From assembly GCA_964390805.1 (NCBI GenBank), contig CAYMKL010000135.1:1-17865 (forward strand): a DNA stretch of 17,865 bases, in the 5' to 3' direction. Origin of the DNA: CAYMKL01 sp964390805. Lineage in GTDB: Bacteria > Chloroflexota > Anaerolineae > VGOG01. Below the pieces are notes generated by a model. That model searched no databases, was not told the DNA's origin, and worked only from the letters and a program-made list of their open reading frames with translations. Each line of letters begins with the position of its first letter. Positions within the stretch are counted from its first letter, which is position 1. Positions 14,118 through 17,865 of this stretch are shown here, piece after piece. Both the position numbers and the translations under genes were made by a program.

Positions 14118-14518
14118 AATACCTTCTTGACACCAATGTCTGCATCTACCTGATCAAAAAGAAGCCTCCACAGGTGTTACAGCAGTTCCGCTCTCACCTC
14201 ATCGGGGATATAGGCATTTCCTCCATCACTGTAGCGGAGTTACAGTACGGCGTTCAGAAGAGCCAATACCCTGAACAGAACCAACAGGCTCTGGAGCAAT
14301 TCCTGGTACCGCTGGTCATCGCGGGCTTCGATGAACAAGCGGCCGCCACATATGGAAAGATACGGGCCGCCCTGGAAGCTCAAGGGACTCCGATTGGGGC
14401 GTTGGACATGCTAATAGCAGCTCACGCGCTTAGTCTGGGCGTTACATTGGTAACGAACAACGTCCGTGAGTTTTCGAGGGTTCCTGAGCTTCAATTGGTC
14501 AACTGGGTCACGGGGTGA
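14114..14518 (+). CDS. vapC: VapC-type PIN-domain ribonuclease toxin
   Basis: 134 residues, the standard length. PIN-domain acids are visible: D6 in LLDTNVCIYLI, E42 in ITVAELQYG and D98 in GALDMLIAAHA. The final conserved region reads LVTNNVREFSRVPEL, with N where some relatives have D. VapC toxins are Mg2+-dependent ribonucleases that cut specific tRNAs or rRNA; the target here cannot be predicted. The key acids are present, so the toxin looks active. Base composition is less GC-rich than in the operons upstream, in keeping with a mobile accessory module. Confidence 0.92.
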   Translation: MKYLLDTNVCIYLIKKKPPQVLQQFRSHLIGDIGISSITVAELQYGVQKSQYPEQNQQALEQFLVPLVIAGFDEQAAATYGKIRAALEAQGTPIGALDMLIAAHALSLGVTLVTNNVREFSRVPELQLVNWVTG

Positions 14519-14563
14519 CTCCGTCGGGATGTAGGCTTTAATGAGGATAATGGGGGTAGGTCT

Positions 14564-16261
14564 TTGGAAGCAGGCTATCAGGGCTCGAGCGCTTCCGCTC
14601 TAGCTGTGGAGCAGCTCTCTTTCAAATATCGCGACCGGCCCGATTATGCCCTGCGCGACGTCTCCTTCGAACTGGAAGCAGGGCAGATCATGCTGGTGGC
14701 CGGAACAAGTGGCTGCGGCAAAACCACCCTGATCCGCTGCCTCAACGGCCTCATCCCCCGCAGCTACAGGGGGGAGTTGGAGGGCCGGGTCTGTCTCCAC
14801 GGGGAAGATACCAGCGACAAGTCCCTGGCGGCCATCTCCCAGATCGTGGGCACGGTGCTGCAGGACCCTGAGCGCCAAATCCTGGGCAGCCGGGTCGTCA
14901 ACGAGGTGGCCTTCGGGCCGGAGAACCTGGGCCTGCCAGCGGCAGAAATCACCGCTCGCGTAGACGAAACCCTAGACTACCTGGACATCAACCACTTGCG
15001 GCGCCGGGAGACCTTCTACCTCTCCGGCGGAGAGAAGCAAAAGGTGGCCCTGGCTGGCATCCTGGCCATGCATCCCTCCATTCTATTGCTGGATGAACCC
15101 CTGGCCAGCCTCGACCCCGCCAGCGCGCAAGAGGCCCTGCGCCTCATCCGCCGTCTGGCCGACGAGGGCCGGGCCATCCTCATCGTCGAGCACCGGGTGG
15201 AAGACATTCTAAAGATTGGGCCAGAGAAGGCCCTCTACCTGGCAGGTGGGCGACTGCACTACCTTGGGCCCACGGCCGGCCTCGAGCGGGCGATAGACTA
15301 TCACGAAGTTAAGCTACCAGCGCCGATGATCATCGCTCAAGCCCGCCACGATCCAGCTCCCGCCTATTCGCCTGCCCCCCCTCTTTCCCCGCCAACCCTT
15401 CGACCTTGCTCAGGGCAGGCTCTGGGGAGGAGGAAGGGGGGGCAGATCGGCGAGACCTTGGTGGAGTTCAAGGAAGTGGGCTTTGCCTACGAGGAGGGGC
15501 CGCTGGTGCTCCACGACGTCAACCTGACCATCAACCGCGGCGACGTCATCGCCATCCTGGGCCCCAATGCGGCCGGCAAGACCACTCTGGTCAAACACGC
15601 CATCGGCCTGCTTAAGCCCACGAAGGGGCGAGTGCTGGTCGAAGGGGTGGACACACACGAACTGAGCGTGGCCGAGATCGCCAGGACCCTGGGATACGTC
15701 TTTCAGAGCCCCAGTCACATGCTCTTCGCCCCCACCGTGCGGAAGGAGCTGGCCTTCGGCCCTGAGAACCTGGGCTACGACGAGGCCACCATTGACGAGG
15801 CAGTGACTGAGGCGGTGGGAATCCTCAACCTCAGCGGGCTAGAGGAGTACCCGCCCCTGGCCCTCAGCTTCGGCCAGCAGAAGCGGGTCAGCATCGCGGC
15901 CATCATGTCCATGCGCTCGCGTGTTCTGGTGATGGATGAGCCCACTGCCGGCCAGGATTACAAGAACTACATGGTTTTCATGGACGCTATCCTGCAGTTG
16001 CCGAACTTCGAGGCCATCCTGTTCATCACCCACGACATAGATTTGGCGGTGTGCTACGCCAACCGCGTGGTCCTGGTCTATGAGGGGCGCATCGTCGCCG
16101 ATGGACCGCCTCAGGAGGTGCTGGCCCAGTACGATCTCTTGGAACGCTGCCACATTGTACCCACCTCGCTGCTGGCGGCCAACCTGGAACGCCTGCCCCA
16201 GACGGGGCGCTTCATGCGGGCGGAGGCGTTGGCCCACGTAGCAATTGTTTCTGTATTCTGA
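14564..16261 (+). CDS. Fused double ATPase of an ECF-type transporter (EcfA1-EcfA2 like)
   Basis: 565 residues with two complete ABC ATPase domains. Domain 1: Walker A GTSGCGKT (47-54), Q100 in VLQDPERQ, signature LSGGE (153-157), Walker B LLLDEP with D177/E178, and switch H210. Domain 2: Walker A GPNAAGKT (333-340), Q381, a variant signature LSFGQ (434-438), Walker B VMDEP (D458/E459) and H490. VLQDPERQ and AFGPENLG (in both halves) are hallmarks of ECF ATPases, which power vitamin or metal uptake with an EcfT scaffold and an S component. The start is TTG 14564 behind a GGGGGTAGG site; no in-frame ATG is near. The linker (about 262-295) contains a dispersed-repeat copy. The last residues (about 559-565) are encoded past a composition break, so the natural C-terminus may be lost. 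No EcfT or S gene is present. Confidence 0.9.
   Translation: MEAGYQGSSASALAVEQLSFKYRDRPDYALRDVSFELEAGQIMLVAGTSGCGKTTLIRCLNGLIPRSYRGELEGRVCLHGEDTSDKSLAAISQIVGTVLQDPERQILGSRVVNEVAFGPENLGLPAAEITARVDETLDYLDINHLRRRETFYLSGGEKQKVALAGILAMHPSILLLDEPLASLDPASAQEALRLIRRLADEGRAILIVEHRVEDILKIGPEKALYLAGGRLHYLGPTAGLERAIDYHEVKLPAPMIIAQARHDPAPAYSPAPPLSPPTLRPCSGQALGRRKGGQIGETLVEFKEVGFAYEEGPLVLHDVNLTINRGDVIAILGPNAAGKTTLVKHAIGLLKPTKGRVLVEGVDTHELSVAEIARTLGYVFQSPSHMLFAPTVRKELAFGPENLGYDEATIDEAVTEAVGILNLSGLEEYPPLALSFGQQKRVSIAAIMSMRSRVLVMDEPTAGQDYKNYMVFMDAILQLPNFEAILFITHDIDLAVCYANRVVLVYEGRIVADGPPQEVLAQYDLLERCHIVPTSLLAANLERLPQTGRFMRAEALAHVAIVSVF
15397..15419. repeat. Diverged TTCGACCTTGCTCAGG dispersed repeat in the ATPase linker
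   Basis: CCCTTCGACCTTGCTCAGGG resembles the repeats at 3821-3840 and 11901-11920, with the central AAG replaced by CTTG. It is read in frame in the ATPase as LRPCSGQA, inside the linker joining the two ATPase domains, where an insertion should be tolerated. Confidence 0.7.
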
Positions 16262-16262
16262 G
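16236..16262. other. Composition break at the 3' end of the ECF ATPase gene (likely recombination junction)
   Basis: Up to about 16238 the sequence is GC-rich, like the ATPase gene. From GTAGCAATTG onward it becomes AT-rich and stays so to the window's end. The ATPase frame crosses the break and stops at 16261. This fits insertion or replacement of downstream DNA, or a mis-joined assembly. Confidence 0.55.
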
Positions 16263-16283
16263 AGAAGGAAGGTAGTTGGTCTG

Positions 16284-17852
16284 ATGCTCACAAAAGGATG
16301 TTGCTCATTTCCCTCTGCGGGAGAGAGTCGCCTGTACAAAAAGCCCCATGATTCTCTGTTATATTTCATTATCTTACTCGTTGTAGTCACTACTTTTGCA
16401 ACACAGAATAGGACAGTAGGCTTTGAGCCAGGTCATCATGGTTGGGTATCCTCTCATGCGTTAGCTATAATAAGTAAGGCTAATTCAGACAATCAATTTG
16501 TTGGCTATACAATGGCATTCAAAGATGACGAAAACAAAGAGCAGTACTATTACTTCGATAGATACCCCGTTTTCTTCAGTGCTTTCTTTAACGTCATCTT
16601 ATCTCTGAGCAATAACTTGGCTACAAAAGTCTATGTCGCTAGGCAGGCGATGAACTTCATTTTTCTAGGCACGCTGATTATGGCTTTCATGTTAGTGAAC
16701 AAATTGATCGCTGATAAGCATTTAGCCCTCAGCGTGGTTCTGATTGCTTTTTCAAATCTATTCTTGCTTTACTATAAAGACATGGTTCATTTTGATCAAC
16801 CTGCTTTGTTCGGTTTTGTGTTCCTCTTATTCTCCATCGCAGTTTACAAACTGGATGGAAAGAGAAAACTACTGTATCTGGCTACCTTTGTCTCCATAGG
16901 GTTGGGACGTGGTTACGCTTCTTATGCCATCATGGTACTTTGGGCTATCATAGAGTTTTCCATGCTCATGAAGTCACCGAATTCAAACTTTGGTGAGGGC
17001 CTCAGAAAATTCCTAAAGCATGACTCTTTTATAGTGTTCATTGTTGGACTAGTGTGGGGAGCTAGCTTACTGACCTATAGTATTAGTATAGAGGCTAGAC
17101 AAAGTGAGATTCCTCTAACCCAAACTGGCATTGTTCAAAATGCTTTGAAAAGATTGTCATTTGATAAGGCGTTCAATGAAAGATATGCTGACAGATTGAA
17201 TTGGGTTAATTTTACTCGAAGCCAAATTGAAAGAATCATAGATTGGTCTATACCGCTGACACATAGATACATCACTTTCTTCAGAGATCTGTATAGACGT
17301 TTTGCTTTCTTCAGATATTTGATTCTATTACCAATGTTTATACTGGTCCCGATATTCATAAAAAAAGCGGAACCCAAAAAACGATTGATATTATTGCTAA
17401 TGATTTTTTCCGGCTTTCTCTGGAATTTCCTGATGAGAAGCCTAACCGCTTTTCATGATTATACAACTATGTATTACATTGGAGTGGCTTTGGCCCTCTA
17501 CATGGCTACATTCTCATACCTGAAGTCCTCTAGGAAGTATACCCTTTGCCTACTAATGCTTTGTGTCATTATTTATGCTACTGCATGTTTCTTCGTTAAC
17601 AAGTGGCATTCGAGCCAAGCAGAAGAAGCGAAGGACTATACTTACGATTTCAATCGCATCGTGCAGGTAATCGAGGGGCAAGGAAAGAATATTCATATTC
17701 AAGACGGGTATCGAAACATAGTCCCTGGAGCGCCCTATGCAACAGGGTTCTATTTGGCTGAACACTATGTTACCCCTTTGGACGTGTCCGATTATGTGAT
17801 TTCAAGTAACAGGGTAACTACTCAGGCTACCCCTCAAGAGTACAAGGGATGA
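16284..17852 (+). CDS. AT-rich polytopic membrane protein, possible GT-C type glycosyltransferase
   Basis: 522 residues with about nine or ten hydrophobic segments, the first at residues 25-39. After it comes an exposed loop with E48-P-G-H-H-G-W, then FDRYPVFFSAFF (91-102). An acidic residue soon after the first membrane helix and a Y-P motif in the first loop are typical of GT-C glycosyltransferases (dolichyl- or undecaprenyl-phosphate-sugar dependent), but the match is not decisive. The C-terminal ~90 residues are soluble. ATG 16284 has GGAAGG 11 nt upstream; an in-frame TTG at 16245 overlaps the ATPase end. Codon use (many AT-ending codons) is unlike all neighbours, pointing to horizontal acquisition. 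The protein stops 13 bp before the window edge and may be shortened at the C-terminus. A role in cell-surface polysaccharide or protein glycosylation is inference. Confidence 0.6.
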   Translation: MLTKGCCSFPSAGESRLYKKPHDSLLYFIILLVVVTTFATQNRTVGFEPGHHGWVSSHALAIISKANSDNQFVGYTMAFKDDENKEQYYYFDRYPVFFSAFFNVILSLSNNLATKVYVARQAMNFIFLGTLIMAFMLVNKLIADKHLALSVVLIAFSNLFLLYYKDMVHFDQPALFGFVFLLFSIAVYKLDGKRKLLYLATFVSIGLGRGYASYAIMVLWAIIEFSMLMKSPNSNFGEGLRKFLKHDSFIVFIVGLVWGASLLTYSISIEARQSEIPLTQTGIVQNALKRLSFDKAFNERYADRLNWVNFTRSQIERIIDWSIPLTHRYITFFRDLYRRFAFFRYLILLPMFILVPIFIKKAEPKKRLILLLMIFSGFLWNFLMRSLTAFHDYTTMYYIGVALALYMATFSYLKSSRKYTLCLLMLCVIIYATACFFVNKWHSSQAEEAKDYTYDFNRIVQVIEGQGKNIHIQDGYRNIVPGAPYATGFYLAEHYVTPLDVSDYVISSNRVTTQATPQEYKG

Positions 17853-17865
17853 AGGGGTTGCCGGT

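Noticed and set aside
14519..14563. Possible terminator after vapC (GTCAC/GTGAC)
   Set aside because: The stem is only 5 bp with a 3-nt loop and has no T-run.

Overview
The window looks like a piece of a Chloroflexota (probably Anaerolineae-like) genome. This is an inference from three things: lipoprotein solute-binding proteins whose tether is a Val-Glu-Lys tandem repeat, a lipoprotein with a long Thr-Pro linker, and copies of the TTCGACAAGCTCAGG-type dispersed repeat, two of them in frame inside genes. Almost all of the window is fairly GC-rich and every gene I accept is on the + strand. The last gene is visibly AT-rich.

Layout. Positions 1-637 hold at least five ~115-bp tandem units. Each is itself a long imperfect palindrome built from CGCTGA/TCAGCG words. 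They abut a GxxExxY-family protein with an apparently intact PD-(D/E)XK nuclease core, and the same repeat words continue on its other side (to 1112). Next come two paralogous carbohydrate ABC-importer operons. Operon 1 (1129-6325) is promoter, metal-dependent amidohydrolase, leader, solute-binding lipoprotein, MalF-type and MalG-type permeases, and an internally deleted argininosuccinate-lyase relative. Operon 2 (6415-13765) is promoter, leader, solute-binding lipoprotein, two permeases, N-acetylglucosamine-6-phosphate deacetylase (NagA), a phosphodiester glycosidase (NAGPA family) and a Thr-Pro-linker lipoprotein. The two promoters match at 36 of 40 positions and both solute-binding genes are preceded by a similar leader ORF, so the operons look like a duplicated and probably co-regulated pair. 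Neither operon encodes its own ATPase.

A VapBC-type toxin-antitoxin pair (13884-14518) follows, with its own promoter and a possible operator. After it comes a fused double ATPase of the ECF (energy-coupling factor) type (14564-16261). At its 3' end the base composition changes abruptly and an AT-rich polytopic membrane protein (possible GT-C glycosyltransferase) runs to the edge of the window. The expected ECF membrane partner is not there.

How the genes may work together: operon 2 reads as uptake and catabolism of a GlcNAc-containing compound, possibly a GlcNAc phosphodiester. The transporter would import it, the NAGPA-family enzyme would free GlcNAc, and after phosphorylation NagA would deacetylate it. 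Kinase and deaminase are not in the window. Operon 1's substrate is not evident.
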